A DNA stretch of 64,000 nt, from contig CM070562.1 of assembly GCA_036346405.1 (NCBI GenBank), positions 67,174,195-67,238,194 of the forward strand. Reading direction: 5' to 3'. Positions 48,165-61,317 of this stretch are shown here, in pieces. The position numbers were made by a program, and so were the translations under genes. The notes under the pieces were generated by a model that worked only from the letters and a program-made list of their open reading frames with translations, made no database searches and was not told where the DNA came from. The first letter of the stretch is position 1. Each line of letters starts with the position of its first letter. Source of the DNA: Phyllostachys edulis. Lineage: Eukaryota; Streptophyta; Magnoliopsida; Poales; Poaceae.

Positions 48165-49041
48165 TGGTAACATCCCAAAGTTCTGTTACCAAAATAAAAT
48201 TAATAAAGTTATTATTTTATTGGATTTTCTGAATTTTAAAAGATTTTTCTTGAGTTTCCTAGATTTTTAAAAAGTCAAAAAGAAAATTTATTGAGTTTTT
48301 GGGGTTTTCTTGGGTTTAAAGTTAAAAATAAAAATTTAATTAATTTCTTGAATTTTCTAGAATTTAAAAGGGTTTTCCTATTTTTAGAAAAATAAAAATA
48401 ATTTATGTGCAAAATTAAAAGCCAACTTTAAGTTAAAAATAATTTTATTAAGTTCAGAATAATTCAAGGAATTTCTGTGAATTTTTCTAGAATTTTTGAA
48501 CTCTATTTGCAATTTTCTAAAAGCCTATTTAATTTCTTTCAATTTTTGAAATTCAGAAAAGTATTAAAAATCAGGAAATCCCTTCGGGCTGAAATTCTTT
48601 TCCCTCCGGCCCGTTTTTCCCTTTTCAGCCTGGCCCGCTTTCCTTTTCTTTTTTTTTCTCCCTTTTTCCTCCCGACCCATTCAGACTGCTCCGCGTGGCA
48701 CTTGCCACCACCTCTCTCTCTCCTCATCTTTGCTGTGGGGCCCGCTTGCCAGCTCCCTCTTTTTCCTCCCGTTTCCTTCTACCTCCAGCGCCCGCGCGTA
48801 AGCCACCATTACCCCCCTCCCCCAACTCAAGCTCTTCAACCATCATTTCTTCACCGTCTTCATGCGCAATTGATGCCATTAAAACCCCTAACTCCCCCCC
48901 CCCCACACCCATTCCGGCCATTACCTTCCCTTGATTCACTTTCAACCACATTTGCGTAGCCTCCCACCAAGACGAGTTAACGCACCCACGATCTATAATA
49001 TCTTATTTTAATAAATGAGTATTTAATGAATTAGAAATTGA

Positions 49042-50583
49042 TTTTTTTTCGAGGAAGTGCAAAAGCTTTGCACATCTTTTCATTAAGCAGAAAAAAAACA
49101 CAGCCGAATACAGAAAGGAAAACAGAAAAGACTCTGAACACGACCAGAAGCACGACCCTCAGAGAAAAACTACAATAGAGAAAGGCAGAACAAGCTGCCA
49201 CGCCGGAGCAAGGATGCCAACTCCTCTCACAGCCGCACTGCCGGCCAAAGCTACAACGAGGACGGGGAGGTCATAGACTCCAAGCCGAAGCCTCCAAGGA
49301 GGAAACAACGCCTTCGGCGTCGCCGTCAACCGATCTGGTAGGAATCGGATCTGAGGTTTTCACCCCGGAGTATGCCACAAGAACTCAGGAAGAGTGAGGA
49401 ACCGAAGCTCCAAGACGACACCTCCAAGGAGGAAACGACGCCCAAAGACGTCGCCGTCGCCGGATCCAGTTAAAAGCCAGATCAAAGGTTTTCACCCGGA
49501 GCATGGCACCACACCACCCCCCCACAAGCTCCCGCCAATGCCCACCATAGCCGCCCCGCGACAACACCGCTGCAGCCACCTTCTCGTCGGCCGTCGCCCA
49601 AGGGCCAACCGGATCTAGTGGAGACACTAGATCCAGACGGCTCAGGCACCTGGGCCAGCCTTGCCGGCCACCTCCACAAACTCCTGTAGCAGGAGCACCG
49701 CCAGCAACCCCTGCTGGAGAAACGTCCTCAGGGCGAAGCCACCTCTTCGCTCCACCTCTAGCCTCGGGGCATCTTCGGCGTGCGGCACCGGCCCCGGGGC
49801 GCCTCCCATCTTTTCAGCCGAAGCATCGTCGCCGGGGCCTCCCTCGGAGCGAGGCCTCAGGCTCCGCCCACCTCGCTGCGTGGCACATCCCGCTGGTTCC
49901 GCGCCCCACCAACTACCACACGCACCGACACCGGCCTCAGGCTCGGCCCCCTTTGGTAGCAACCCTGCGCGTGCCGCCACCTTCGGCCCCTTCGGAGTGA
50001 GGCGGGCCTCCACGCAGCGCCTCACAGTGCCCGAAGGACATCGGGACCCCCCTCGGGCCTGTGTAGACGCTCGCCTCGCCTCTGCCAGCTCTAGCCTCCG
50101 CCCAGATCCAGATCTGCGCCAGATCGACGCCGGCGCATGCCATCAGCTAGCCACATCGACGACCACGCAGCCCTGGTCGCCCGAGGCAGCACCCCGCCCT
50201 CAGCGCATCCTCCAGATGCGCACCGCCACTCCGGGCGGGGGAGGGGGGGCTACGGTGCGGCCACCTAAAGCCACCACTCCGGGGGGCCACGGGCCACCGT
50301 CGGCCCCCGGCCTCGCTCCAGATCCAAGGCGCTGCCCATGACAGCTCACCGGTGGTCTCCCGGTCTCCTACGCGAAGTAGCCTCCAAGCACGTAGAAGGT
50401 CCCGTCGCTAGCGGCGGTGGCGGTGCGGAGGGATGGGGAGGAGGGGCAGCCTCGAGCTAAGGCTTGTGTCGCCCCCGGTGTCGCCCAGGAGAGTGACACG
50501 GGAGGCCTTTCTTGGACTTGCCGAGCTCGCACAGGGTGTTTGAACGAGAGGATTTTTTTGTTCTTTCGAACTTTTGCTGATGT
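49042..50583 (-). mobile_element. LINE-like retroposon, 5' truncated
   Basis: On the minus strand it ends TTTGCACTTCCTCG plus a poly-A run (plus-strand T run at 49042-49049). It is flanked by near-identical ATTAGAAATTGA (49030-49041) and ATTAGAAAATGA (50584-50595), a target duplication of non-LTR type. The body at 49380-50400 is GC-rich with overlapping frames on both strands, none with endonuclease or reverse transcriptase motifs. It may be a non-autonomous or 5' truncated LINE. Confidence 0.7.
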
Positions 50584-51287
50584 ATTAGAAAATGATTAGT
50601 AATCTGAATTTTTTGTGGAAAAATAGTTATGGGCCTTCAGCCCATACCCAAGAGGTGGGACAGCCACCAACAAAAGGGGGAGAGGAGGGAACCCTAGGAA
50701 AGTACTAGCATCTCGACATCAGAAGGCCGACATCAGAGCGCACTGCTCAGAGCTTGTAAGCAGCCCGGTGTTTCCTCCCCAGGCGCCATCTCTTGCGGTT
50801 GGAAATCTGCCGGCCAAGCAAGAAGGGAAAGAGGAAGGAAGGAAGGAGGGAGGAAAAGAGGGCAATTCGTGGGGATTTGTGTTATTCAACAAGATCTTCA
50901 AGGATAACAATATGAAGGCCTTTAGCAAGCCCTAGTTTAATTATTGTTCAATTTGTAAAACGTTTGGCCAATAGGAAGTTGAGTTTTTGTTCTGTCCAGA
51001 TTCGTAAGGTTTAGGGCAGAGCGTTGCGAGGGAGATTTGGGCTAGTTAAACTTGAAATTAGAACTCTGTCTAGTTAGATAAAACATAGGTTATATCGTTA
51101 TATTTCTTTAGAGTGCTGGATCATAATTTTTTGGATGAGTAGATCTCGAGATATAAATTTTACAATGCTGCTGTCCAGAATCTCTATTAGGTTATAGCAG
51201 TCGTGGTAATTGATAGATTAAATATAGATAACGGCTGAATCAGAGATGTTGATCAACATGATTTGTGTAGATAATTCTTTTATCTTT

Positions 51288-51401
51288 CCAGAATGGCAAA
51301 GAACACAAATTTTGGATCAGCCAAATGAAAGTTATGGCTATTTTCCAGAATGGTAAAGAACACAAATTTTGGATTAGCCAAATGAAAGTTATGGCTATTT
51401 T
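51288..51401 (+). repeat. 57-bp tandem duplication
   Basis: Two adjacent copies of a 57-base unit beginning CCAGAATGG, with two or three differences, inside the 48994-56688 element. Confidence 0.8.
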
Positions 51402-51911
51402 AAGTCTTATGTCCAGAATGTCTGTCAGATTCTGACAGTTGTTTTGATCTGATTGTTAAAATTAGTTAAAGGCAAAATTTGAGAATCTGGCCAACTAAAC
51501 TTTTCTAGACAATTTCATAATCTTTCTAGAGATTCTGAGAATGAATTTTTTTTTTATGATAAGCAGAATGAGAGATATGTATTTTAGAAGGTCGCTGTCC
51601 AGTACTGAGTTACTGCTAGTTCGTCATTTCGCTTGAGTAGATTAAATATATGAAATATGGGTTTTTGGGAGTGTGGTTTAGAGCGTTGCGATTAGCGTTG
51701 TTATATCTTATCAAATCTTGTTTTGAGTAAAGTATTTATTGTAGACGGAGTGACCTTGGGTTTGGTTTCGCCTTCTCTGCAATCAATTTGTCGCAATGCG
51801 AACGGCAAGTACATTTTGGGTCATCTTGGATGTGTGTTTGTACAAATTGGTTGAATTACTATGATATGGATAATCTAATGAAGTATGAGTATTTTTTCCA
51901 TTGATTGCTTG

Positions 51912-54900
51912 TGTAACATCCGAATTTTCTGGGCTCTTTGAAAATTTTCAAAATTTAAAAGTAACCATTTAATTTTATTAATTTGCTAAAGCTTAACCTG
52001 AAATTTTAAGATTTTAAAAGCAATTTAATTTGAATTAACTAAACTTCAATTAATTAAAGTTGGTTTATTTACGTTTTCGGATTTTATTTGAATTTAAAAT
52101 CAAAATTATTATTTTAAGTATTTTATTGGTTTTCTGAGTTTTAAAAAAATCAAAAATAAAATTTATTGAGTTTCTGAGATTTTCTTGTATTTAAAGTTAA
52201 AAAGAAAAACTAAATTAATTTCTTGATTTTTGGATTTTAAAATTTGTTTTTTCCTGTCTTTCAAAAACTAAAAATAGTTATGTGCAAAATAAAAAGCCAA
52301 CTTTAAGTTAGAAGTAATTTTGAATATTTCAAAGCTAATCTATTTGATTTTTAGGCCTTTTTGAAGTTTTTCAATAAAAATGACCATTTGATTTTCCCTA
52401 ACTCGCTAAAGCTTAATTTAAAATTTCAAAAATAAAAATGATTTAAACATAAGTAAAATAAACTTCAATTAAATAATTTTTTTTATTCCATTTCCAGAGC
52501 CTTTTGGAAGCCTTAAAATTAAAAATAATCATTTGGATTTTATTCGATTTAATTTAAAGCTTAAAATTGGATTTCTGAAGGAAAAATATTTTATTTGGCT
52601 AAAATAAACTTCAAAAAAAATCCAAAACTATTTTATTTGGTCTATTCAAGTTCCAAAGTATTTTATAAAATTTTCTTGAATTTTTGGATTTTCCAGATTT
52701 CTTTCTTTTTCTCCTTTCCTTTTTCTCTCTCTCTCCCGTGCGCTGTGCATCTTCCTCCTAGCGTCGTTCTTCCCGTTGGCGCCTCCTCCACTACCGCACA
52801 CCACCACCCACTACCCTGCCACCCCCTTGACCGCCTCCTCATGCCACCTCGCCTGCCACCACCCACTCACAGCAATTGCGACTTGAGCCCCGCCAGTCCT
52901 CTGTCTTCTCCCGTCTGCAGACCATGACGTCGCCGCCATCCTCAAGACTGGCCCGAGCTGCACACAAGAAGACACGCCACGCCAGGCAGCAAGAAAATCG
53001 TCGCTCCCTCCCTCTCGCCAGGCCACCCACCCCAGCGCCCTGTCCTCTCCTAGCACGAAGCCGGCCTCGCCTTGTCGCCTCAGAGCCCAACGGCTCCAAG
53101 CTCCCCATGCCCGGCCGACCGTTGCTCCTGGTCCTCCCCTTGTAGCTCCCCCCCCCCCCATTGTTGGCTATAAATGGGCGGCAGCACCTCCTCTCCCTCC
53201 CCCTCCTTCCTCCTCCCCTCCCCTCCCATCCCTTGGAGCCGCTCCTACCGAGCTCCCCTTCCTCCTCCTATGCTGGCCGGAGCGCCGCCCCTTCACCATC
53301 TCCACCTCCGGTCACCCCTTGGCCCTCCCGACCATGTCACAGTGTGTCTCTGCTCCTCCTCTTCTCTTCCCTTTTCGCTTGGCGATTGCTTTCGCCAGCT
53401 TGTCACACCGACGTGAGCTCCCTCTCGCCGGCCATGGAGCCCGTCGCGTTGCCTCCTCGCCCCACCTCCGGCCTCCCCGATAGCTTCTAAGGCTTCCCCG
53501 TGACCTGTCGGTGCTCCTGCTCTCACCCACTCCCGCCGGTCCCTGCCCAAACACCGCCGCCCCTGAGCGCCGCCACCGGCCTTGCGCCCTCCCCCTTACC
53601 CGAGCCACCTTCGGCCACCTAAGCCGTCGCCGCCACCTCCCCTCCCTTCCTCGTCTCCGGGGCATCCCATTTTGCTCCTCGACCTCACCTCCCCACCCCC
53701 TTCTTTGGCCCAAGCGCCTTGCCCCTAGCCTCCCCCACTGTCGGTTTGGTCCTAAGAGGAAGAAGCCCCCCCCAATCCTTTTCCTTTTTTTATCATTTGT
53801 TTTGTTTTTCCTCCGTGACCTTTGGGCCCACATGGCATACACACCACCCATTCTCTCTCTTTTTCAACTCTCTCACCTCCATGTGGGGTCCACAAAATAG
53901 CCACTTGTTGCAATCCATTCCAAACAAATGAAAGTCCAAACATTCTATTCAATTTATATTTCTATCATTTCATGTGATATCAACTTCCGAACGTTCGTTC
54001 TCTTTCATACGAAGTCCGATTCCGTCGATTCTCATTCCTAAATTCATTTAAAGGCGGTATCTTCCTTTTGATATTTATTTAGTAATTTTTGGGATTTTGT
54101 TTGAAATTGTTTTATTTATTTGACTTTGTTTGCACGTTTAGATTCCAGCGTTTCGGAAGAATTCGTGGACCCAACGATCAAAGCACCTCAACTCTTCAAC
54201 GAAGGCAAGTCATAGATCTTTGATCATGTTGAACCCATTTTATAAAAGTATATTGTTTGATATAAACATGCATTGCTAATTTTATAATAAATGGTTTCGG
54301 GAATTAGTTAATTACCTATTTGCCATTATGCCTCCTTGATAAATTGTGAATGACATATATCCTTGAATGACATAAATCCTTGGACACCATAGGATGGTTG
54401 ATTATTAGTTGGACATTATTGTAATACCAACCTGGGTGTGTATGATGATTAGCCAATGCTTTAGTTATACGATGGATTCACGATCACATACTCAAGAATG
54501 ATTGAACTTGACTTAATGATATATGGAACTATGGTGCGATACCACTGTTGTGTAACTGCGGTGTGAAGTCACAATTGTGTCAACTGTGGTGCGATGCCGC
54601 TGTTATTAAAATTTGTTGTGTCATGGCAAGGGTTGTCATTTGGCCAGGTTGAACGAAAATGATTTATGCTCGGACGAGTGGGTGGTGGTAAAAGTGGGTG
54701 CGGGAAGTACGTTTGGAATGCAGAAAGTCTCGCCTGAGCAACCACCAAGGACTTAACCTTGAACTATTGATCCGGGCCATATCGTGCAACCACAAGTCCA
54801 TTTATGGGGTGGACTTGGCCAACTAATTAGCAATGTTTTGATTCGGTTCTGTTTTGGTTGGGAACGGCGCAAGAGGGGGCCCAGAATGGCGAAACCTTAG

Positions 54901-55765
54901 CGGGCAGAACCGAGTTAAAACAGAACTTTGTAAAAGCCTTGTCACGTGCTCTAGACTGCTTACCTATGGTAGTGAGCAGTGGTATCGACGGATGCCAAAC
55001 CAACTAGAGAAGTCATGTCTTGTGGGTAAAGCTGTACAACCTCTGCAGAGTGAAAAAAATATTCGAATAGCCGTGTCCTCGGTTACGGACATGCCTGGTG
55101 ATTTCACGCAAGGGGTAGATTTTCATAAAGATGTTGGAATGGTTCGGATGGGATCTGTATGTTTGTTGATGGTTGGGAAGTGAACGGAGTGTTCACTAGT
55201 TGTTTCAAAGAAACTTGATTATTTATGTATTAATCTTTAAATTATGCTTTTCAATCTAATTACTGTATTTACTGTCAATACTGCTTTCTGCAAAATAGCC
55301 ATAAAGCTATCCTTGTTAAGCCTTGCATGAATACTATTTGCATACATTTCCCTATGACTTGCTGAGTACATTCAAAGTACTTACGGCTTTATGCCCTCTA
55401 GTTAATCAGTCGCTGAAGAGGACCCAGAGAGCTCCGAGCTCTATGAAGAGGAGTTCTTTGAAGACCATGTGAACTAGGATGCGTTCTCCACTCGATAGCC
55501 TGTGGGCATGTCGGATGGTTTCCTCGAGTTTGTTTATTTTCCACTGCAAGTTTACTCTGTTAGCTTTAGCCCTGTGTGGCACCCTTTGTAAGGCTTGACC
55601 GTAAGGTCCTTTTGCTATTAAATATTAATTTGTCTGCTTCATCTATAGTTTGTTGTACGGTTTTTTATTACACCAATGTTGCAACTGTGTGCACTAGCTA
55701 CTGATCCAGGGAATAGTGCAGATATACACAGAGGGTCCTGGATCCGGAGATCTAGGGTCCCGACA
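51912..55765 (+). mobile_element. Solo LTR of a long-LTR Gypsy family
   Basis: Begins TGTAACATCC and ends GTCCCGACA, with the duplication GCTTG at 51907-51911 and 55766-55770. It is 3854 bp with no internal region. The TATA block is at 53168-53177. It is the least interrupted copy of the family also seen at 24526-33222 and 48165-57186. Frames at 52595-53900 are GC-rich LTR leader sequence without domains. Confidence 0.92.
53168..53177 (+). promoter_or_regulatory. TATA box of solo LTR
   Basis: CTATAAATGG, placed as in related LTRs, followed by a C/T-rich leader. Confidence 0.55.
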
Positions 55766-56716
55766 GCTTGTTTCCGTTAAATGCTTATAACAATTGGAAG
55801 GTATGGAAGTGTTCATTTCGTTTCATTACATTCATTCCAAGTTTTCATGTTTAGCCCACAGGAGTGGGTATTGAGATTCATTTCATTTCAATCATTCATG
55901 CCTCACCCACGAGAGTGGGTATTGAAAGTCTCATCATTCCAATATGGGCAAATAAGTCCCATCATTCTAATATGGGCAAATAGATCCCCGTATGAAAGAT
56001 TCTTCATATAGGCTTTGGATCCCTGTATTTTGATAATGCGGGCCTGAGTGAACACCGACGGGTGTTATACTAGCTATACCGGTATATGCAGAAGAGAAGT
56101 GGAGACATATGCATCTTGCATCGCATTCATAGTATATTCATATGTATGGGATAATTTGAGAATGATTTGTATCTGATTCAATGTTTCTGTTTTGTATTCG
56201 ATTTAATGTTTCTTATGTCGTTCGTTCGTACTTGCTGAGTCTTGGACTCACTCTTGCCAATTTTATTTTTAGGTGATCGTTGAGGACGACACGTCCTGGG
56301 AGGGAGTAGATCACATGAAGAAATCCACATTATCACATACTTCAGCAATTAAATAATAATTTGGTTGCTTCCTTTCATTTGGAAATTAATGAATGTAATA
56401 ATTGGATTCATGGTACTTCTATTATTCGTCCTTAAAGTTTATTCATGCTAGTTGATGGTTTAAAATTATTCGAACGTATTCATAATATTGTTCCTCTTGA
56501 TTGAATTGTTATAAACTGAAATTTAGTGCTTAAATCCTTGCTGAAATTTATGCTAGTTAAGATATTAGAATTATTGTATGATGAAGTTTAGCTTTTATTA
56601 GTTGTTGATTTGTTAATAAAAATTTATAGAGTTAATTGATGTGGTAGTTTAGGTTGCATCTTGACTTCCGCATAGCCAGGGTGTTACACGATCTCCCTCT
56701 TCGTACCTCCTCCGCC

Positions 56717-56726
56717 CTATAAATAG
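56717..56726 (+). promoter_or_regulatory. TATA box of outer LTR
   Basis: CTATAAATAG in the resumed part of the 48165 LTR, followed by a C/T-rich leader. Confidence 0.55.
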
Positions 56727-57186
56727 GAGCACCAAGTTCCCCTTCTCCCATTCATACTCTCACCCAGAGCCCATCTCCCATCTTGCTCTCTCGCCATCGG
56801 ATTTTGAGTTTCTTCGCCGCTAGCGCCATTAGCGCCGCCTCCTGTGGAGTTCTACCACCATTGACCCCACCCTCAGCATCGCACGGTCACATTCTGCCCC
56901 ATGCTCCTCTCCTCGCCGTTGGAGCATCGCTGGAGTGCCACCTCCGCCGTGAGCCGCATCTCGCCGTTGCCACCGTCCTTGCTGCTAGCCATTGACGCAT
57001 TCCTAGGTGGCCAAACCTTGCGCACCGTGATCCCCACATTCCCCTCTCTCCGTTGAGCCCCTGGTCACCCTCCGTCGCGTTGCCGTTCACCAGAACCACC
57101 GGTTTCTGAGCCGTTGCCAATGTCGTGCCTACGTGGCATGCCATGTCATGCCATGTGAACGCCACCTGGCGCCACCTCAGCACCCT

Positions 57187-57608
57187 TGTCACGACCCAAA
57201 CCTTAGGGAGGTCGTGGCCAGTCCCTGGACCACCCCGAAGGGAGGTCCTGTCACGGCCCGGACCTCAGGGAGGTCCCAAAGTCATGACCGGATTCGGGAT
57301 CACCCAAAGGCATGACCACACGGTCGGACCCGGGAGGTCCCGAATCCCTTTGTGCACAACTGAGCTAGTCTCAAGGACCAACAGCTAGCTCACACAGTGA
57401 ACAAGAGTGGTAACATCCATCAATATAACTTTATTAATTAACAACAGAGTTGATTACAAAAGGGGGCATGCAGCCAACAAGACAAACACAGCGGAGAACA
57501 AAAGACAGCGGTAGACCACTCGATTCGCTACAGGCAATCTACTGGAGGGCGCAGCCTAGACGTCCTGGTCTTCAAGCTTCTCGAAGACGTCCTCTCCTGC
57601 TCAAACAT
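57187..57608 (-). mobile_element. LTR fragment related to the 25850-30608 element
   Basis: Starts TGTCACGACCC and then matches the first part of 25850-30608, including CAACTGAGCTAGTC, ACAGCTAGCTCACACAG, TTTATTAAT and AACACAGCGGA landmarks. By comparison with that element it is minus-oriented. It is cut at 57608 by the next element. Confidence 0.7.
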
Positions 57609-57834
57609 TGTAACGTCCTAATTTTCTGTGCCTTTTTGAAGATTTTCAAAATAAAAGAACTATTTGGTTTTAATGAGAGTTCTAAAGCTTAACTTGAGAT
57701 TTCAGAATTAAAGGTGTTTAAGATGACTAAATCAAACTTCAAACTAATCTAAAGTTGGTTTCTTTTGAGCTTGTTGGAGTTCTCTAGTGTTGTTTTTCCC
57801 CTTTCTCTGTTCGCTCCGTGTTTCCCTCGACTCA

Positions 57835-58760
57835 GCTCCTTCTTCTCCAGACCTCTCTTCGTTTGGATATGAGGGTCCAGACCTCCCTTCGTTTGGATCT
57901 GAGGGTCCAGACCTCCTTTCGTTTGGATCTGAGGGTTCGGACCTCCCTCTCAGTCTAAACCTCCCTGTTGGTCCGAACCTCCCCCTCCGTCTAGACCTCC
58001 CTATTGGTTTATACCTCCCTTCAGTCTAGACCTCCCTATTGGTTTAGATTCCCCCTTCCGTTTGGACTTTCCCTTAGGTCCAGATCTCCCTTTCGTTTGG
58101 ACCTCCGGGTTGTCCTAGCGACCTCCGGGTTGTCTTAGCGACCTCCAGGTGGTCCTGGAGACTTGCCACGATCACCCCTCATGTCAAAGACCAAAGACCA
58201 CCCTCTGAGGCCACGACCACCTCCTTTTTGTCATTTTGTCGCGACCTCCCTCTGAGGCCATGACCTCCTCCTTTTTGTCATTTTGCTGCGACCTCTCTCT
58301 GAGGCCGCAAGTTCCTCCTTTTGTCGTTTTGCCGCGACCTCCCCTTTTGTCGTTTTGCCGCGACGTCCCTCTGTGGCCGCGACCTCCTCCTTTTTGTTGT
58401 TTTGCTGCGACCTCCCCTTTTGTCGTTTTGCCGTGACCTCCCTCTAAGGCCACGACCTCCTCCTTTTTGTCGTTTTGTCGCGACCTCCCTCTGAGGCCAC
58501 GACCTTCTCCTTTTTATCGTTTGGACGTGACCTCCTCCTTTTTGTCGTTTTGCCGTGACCTCCCCTTTGGCCGTGACCTCCCCTTTTGTCCTCTAGTAGC
58601 GACCTCTCCTTGGGTCACGACCACCCCTCCTGGTCTTTTTGCAAAGACCACCCTCTCGATCTTTTTGCAAAGACCACCCTCTTGGTCCGCGACCACCCCT
58701 TGGGCCGCGACCTCCTCTATGGTCACGACCTCCTCTTGGGTCATGACCTCTCTTTTGACT
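57835..58760. repeat. GACCTCC array inside LTR
   Basis: GACCTCC, with variants CGACCTCC and GACCACC, recurs about every 20-35 bases. The spacer phrase TTTTGTCGTTTTG recurs many times at 58218-58560. It is the complement-strand counterpart of the array at 28380-30400. Confidence 0.85.
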
Positions 58761-58970
58761 GGCCCCTTTTGTCAGTCCTACTCACCTTCTCCTTCCTCTT
58801 GTCGCATCATCACGACGCTGAAGGACCTTGGGCATTAAATGCTGATGTGTCGCATTAAATGCTGCTGCTTTTTGCAGTACCTAATCCCCCTTTTGTCACT
58901 TCCCCTACTTGCCCCCATCTCTTCCTTCACCTACCCTTGAAGTCATGCATTTTCTCTGGGCTATAAAAGC

Positions 58971-58980
58971 CTGAGCAACC
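58971..58980 (+). promoter_or_regulatory. TATA box of 5' LTR
   Basis: CTATAAAAGC, about 1.36 kb into the LTR, followed by a C/T-rich stretch. Confidence 0.6.
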
Positions 58981-60764
58981 CTCTTTTTATCTCCTTGAGC
59001 CTTCTCCAGCTTTCTTGCTCTGCTCAGGACCTTTTCCTCAGGACCTCCTTCGACCTCTCCTTCTCAGTTGGACCTCCTCCTGAGAGCCTTTTTTTAGTTC
59101 TTCTGCTCTTGAGTTTTTCCTGTGGTTCTTGTTTGGTAGTCTTTGGTTTTTATTTGAATTCGTTGTATTTATTTGGCTCTTCTCGCACGTGTAGATTCCA
59201 GCTTCGCGAAAGAGTTCTTGGACCCGGCGACCTCTACCGAAGAATCCCAGCTCTTCATTGAAGGCAAGTCGTAGACCTTTGATCATATCGAACCTAGTTT
59301 GCAAAACTACTTTGTTTTATATCAACATGCATGGCTATTTGTATAAAAAATGGTTTGGGAATTAGCTGAACACCTACTTGACAGATAGACTCCTTGAATA
59401 CTTGACACATATACCTTTGGACACCATAGGTGGGTAATCTTAGTTGGACATTCTTATTGTGATAACAAACACGGGTGCGTATATTGCTTAGACCTGCTTT
59501 AGATGTGCGACGTCTCTCGATCACATGATTCAGTAATGTTAAACTTGACTTAATGATATATGGAATTGTGGCGCGGCCACTGTTGTTAAAAGATGTTGTG
59601 CCATGGTTGGGTGGTCATTTGGCCGGGTTGAACCCAAAATGATTCTTGCTCGGGCGAGTGATCGTGCAGTAAAGGGGGTGCAGTAAGCACACTGGGATGA
59701 GGAAGTCTCGCCTGAGTAACCACTAAGGACTTCATCTTGTAAGCCACTGATCCGGGCCTTACCGTGCAACCACAAGTTCATTATGGGGTGGACCTGGCTA
59801 ACTAATTAGCAGATGTTTTGGTTTGGTTCTGTCATGAAGGCGTGATCTTTGAGTACCGAATGGTATCACACGGCGCAAGAGGGGGCCCAGCATGGCGAAA
59901 CCTTAGCAGGCAGAACCAAACCAAAACGGAGCTTTGTAAAAAGCCGGGTGATAGTCTCACCTTGATTCACATGTCTAAGGAAACATGTGTTGTATCAAGT
60001 GACTATCTCTTGTGGGTAAAGTTTTGCAACTTCTGCAGAGTGTAAAACTATTCGAATAGCCGTGTCCGCGGTCAAGGACATGCCTGGTGATTTCAAGCAA
60101 GGGGTAGACTTTCTCAAAATGTTGGTCTTGGTTGGTTCCGTGTGGTCTGGGTTGTGACCAGGTTGGTCACGTATGGTCTGGGTAGTGGACTGGGTGGTCC
60201 ACGAGTGGTTTCAAAGAAAACTTATTTACTTATGTATTACTCTTTCAACTTGTGCTTTGCAATCTACTTACTATATTTCAAGTAAATTTTGCTTTCTGCA
60301 AACTAACCATAAAGACCTCCTTGTCAAAGCCTTGCATAATATTATTTGCATACTGTTCCCTGCGACTTGCTGAGTACATTCAAAAGTACTCACGGCTTGT
60401 GCCCTCTGGTTGATCAGCAGCTGAAGACGACCTCCCCGAGTGCTCCGACCTCTTTGTAGAGGAGGTCTTTGAAAACCAGGCATGCTAAGACGTCCTCCAC
60501 TCGATTGCCTGTGGGCATGTCGGGCGGTCTCCATATGTTATTTCGTTTTCCGCTGAGTTGTAGCCCTGCGGGGCAGCCTCTGTAAACAAGCTTGACCATA
60601 AGGTCTTTTGTTGTTAATATTATTTTGCTTGCTTCTTCTATCGTTTGTGGTATGGTTGTGATGACATCGTTGTTGAACCTGTGTGGACTAGCTACTGATC
60701 TTCGGACTGGTCCAGTGTGCATAGGAGGTCCCAGGGGTGGTCTACCCCGGGGGCGCGACAAAGG

Positions 60765-60778
60765 TGGTATAAGAGCCA
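60765..60778 (+). other. Primer-binding site (one mismatch)
   Basis: TGGTATAAGAGCCA, four bases after the LTR. It differs by one base from the initiator tRNA-Met complement seen at 9587-9600. Confidence 0.8.
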
Positions 60779-61317
60779 CATCAACTGAAGGACGTAACCT
60801 TAGTTAGCATTGTCGTTTAGCCAAGAATTTCAAATTTTATTTTCTAAATCAAACCAACAAAGTAACCTGAGTAGTTATTCTTCTCTCATCTTATTCTATT
60901 CTTCTCTCATCTTACTTCAATCTTTTCTCGTCTCAATCTCTTCTTTCCTCGTCTCATTCTTAGATTCTTACATCTTATGCCCTATGGAACTTTGTTTTCA
61001 AATTTAAATTGATCCCTCTCACCTCCATGATCTCAATAGGATTGAGCTTTGTTTTAATTTGACCACCCAGATAAGTTAAGTTAGAAGTGCTCCATTAGAG
61101 TACCCTCCTCAGTTTAGTACCGTTTAGTTCGTGTTTAGGACCTCCTGCTTGAGTTTTGTTGCCTCTTTATAGCTCTCTGGCTATTTGCTCTTTGGGTTAA
61201 ACCTACTTTCCCTAGTTAGGTTGTTCCATCCTTCTCCCTTGTTCTCGCTCACCCCTGTGCTTTTCCCTCTTATCTATTGTGCTTTCTTCTCCTCATCTAT
61301 TAAGCCTGGGAAGCTCT

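Larger units (their letters stand above)
48994..56688 (+). mobile_element. Solo LTR of another family, nested and interrupted
   Basis: Ends TATAATATC...GGGTGTTACA with the duplication CGATC at 48989-48993 and 56689-56693. The start is the expected TG with one G-to-A change. Without the LINE-like insertion and the solo LTR at 51912-55765 it is about 2.3 kb. It has no primer site or coding domain. Confidence 0.75.
48165..57186 (+). mobile_element. Long LTR (outermost of second nest), interrupted
   Basis: Begins TGGTAACATCCC, close to the TGTAACATCC start of the LTRs at 24526 and 51912. Shared sequence runs to 48988, breaks for the element at 48994-56688, and resumes at 56694 with the TATA block and a GC-rich leader. 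The resumed part is cut again at 57187, and its end is not in view. It is an LTR body without coding domains. Confidence 0.75.
57609..60760 (+). repeat. 5' LTR of a Gypsy element (internal part follows)
   Basis: Begins TGTAACGTCC and ends GGCGCGACA, 3152 bp, and is followed directly by a primer-binding site and gag. The TATA block is at 58971. The CTATTCGAATAG block is near 60047. The 3' LTR is outside the window or deleted. Confidence 0.85.

Noticed and set aside
49661..50341. 226-codon plus-strand frame
   Set aside because: It runs antisense to the LINE-like insertion, is Pro/Ser/Arg-rich and has comparable frames on the other strand.
53161..53900. Promoter and first exon of a proline-rich protein
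   Set aside because: The TATA block and GC-rich leader are inside a solo LTR with a GCTTG duplication, and the frames lack domains.
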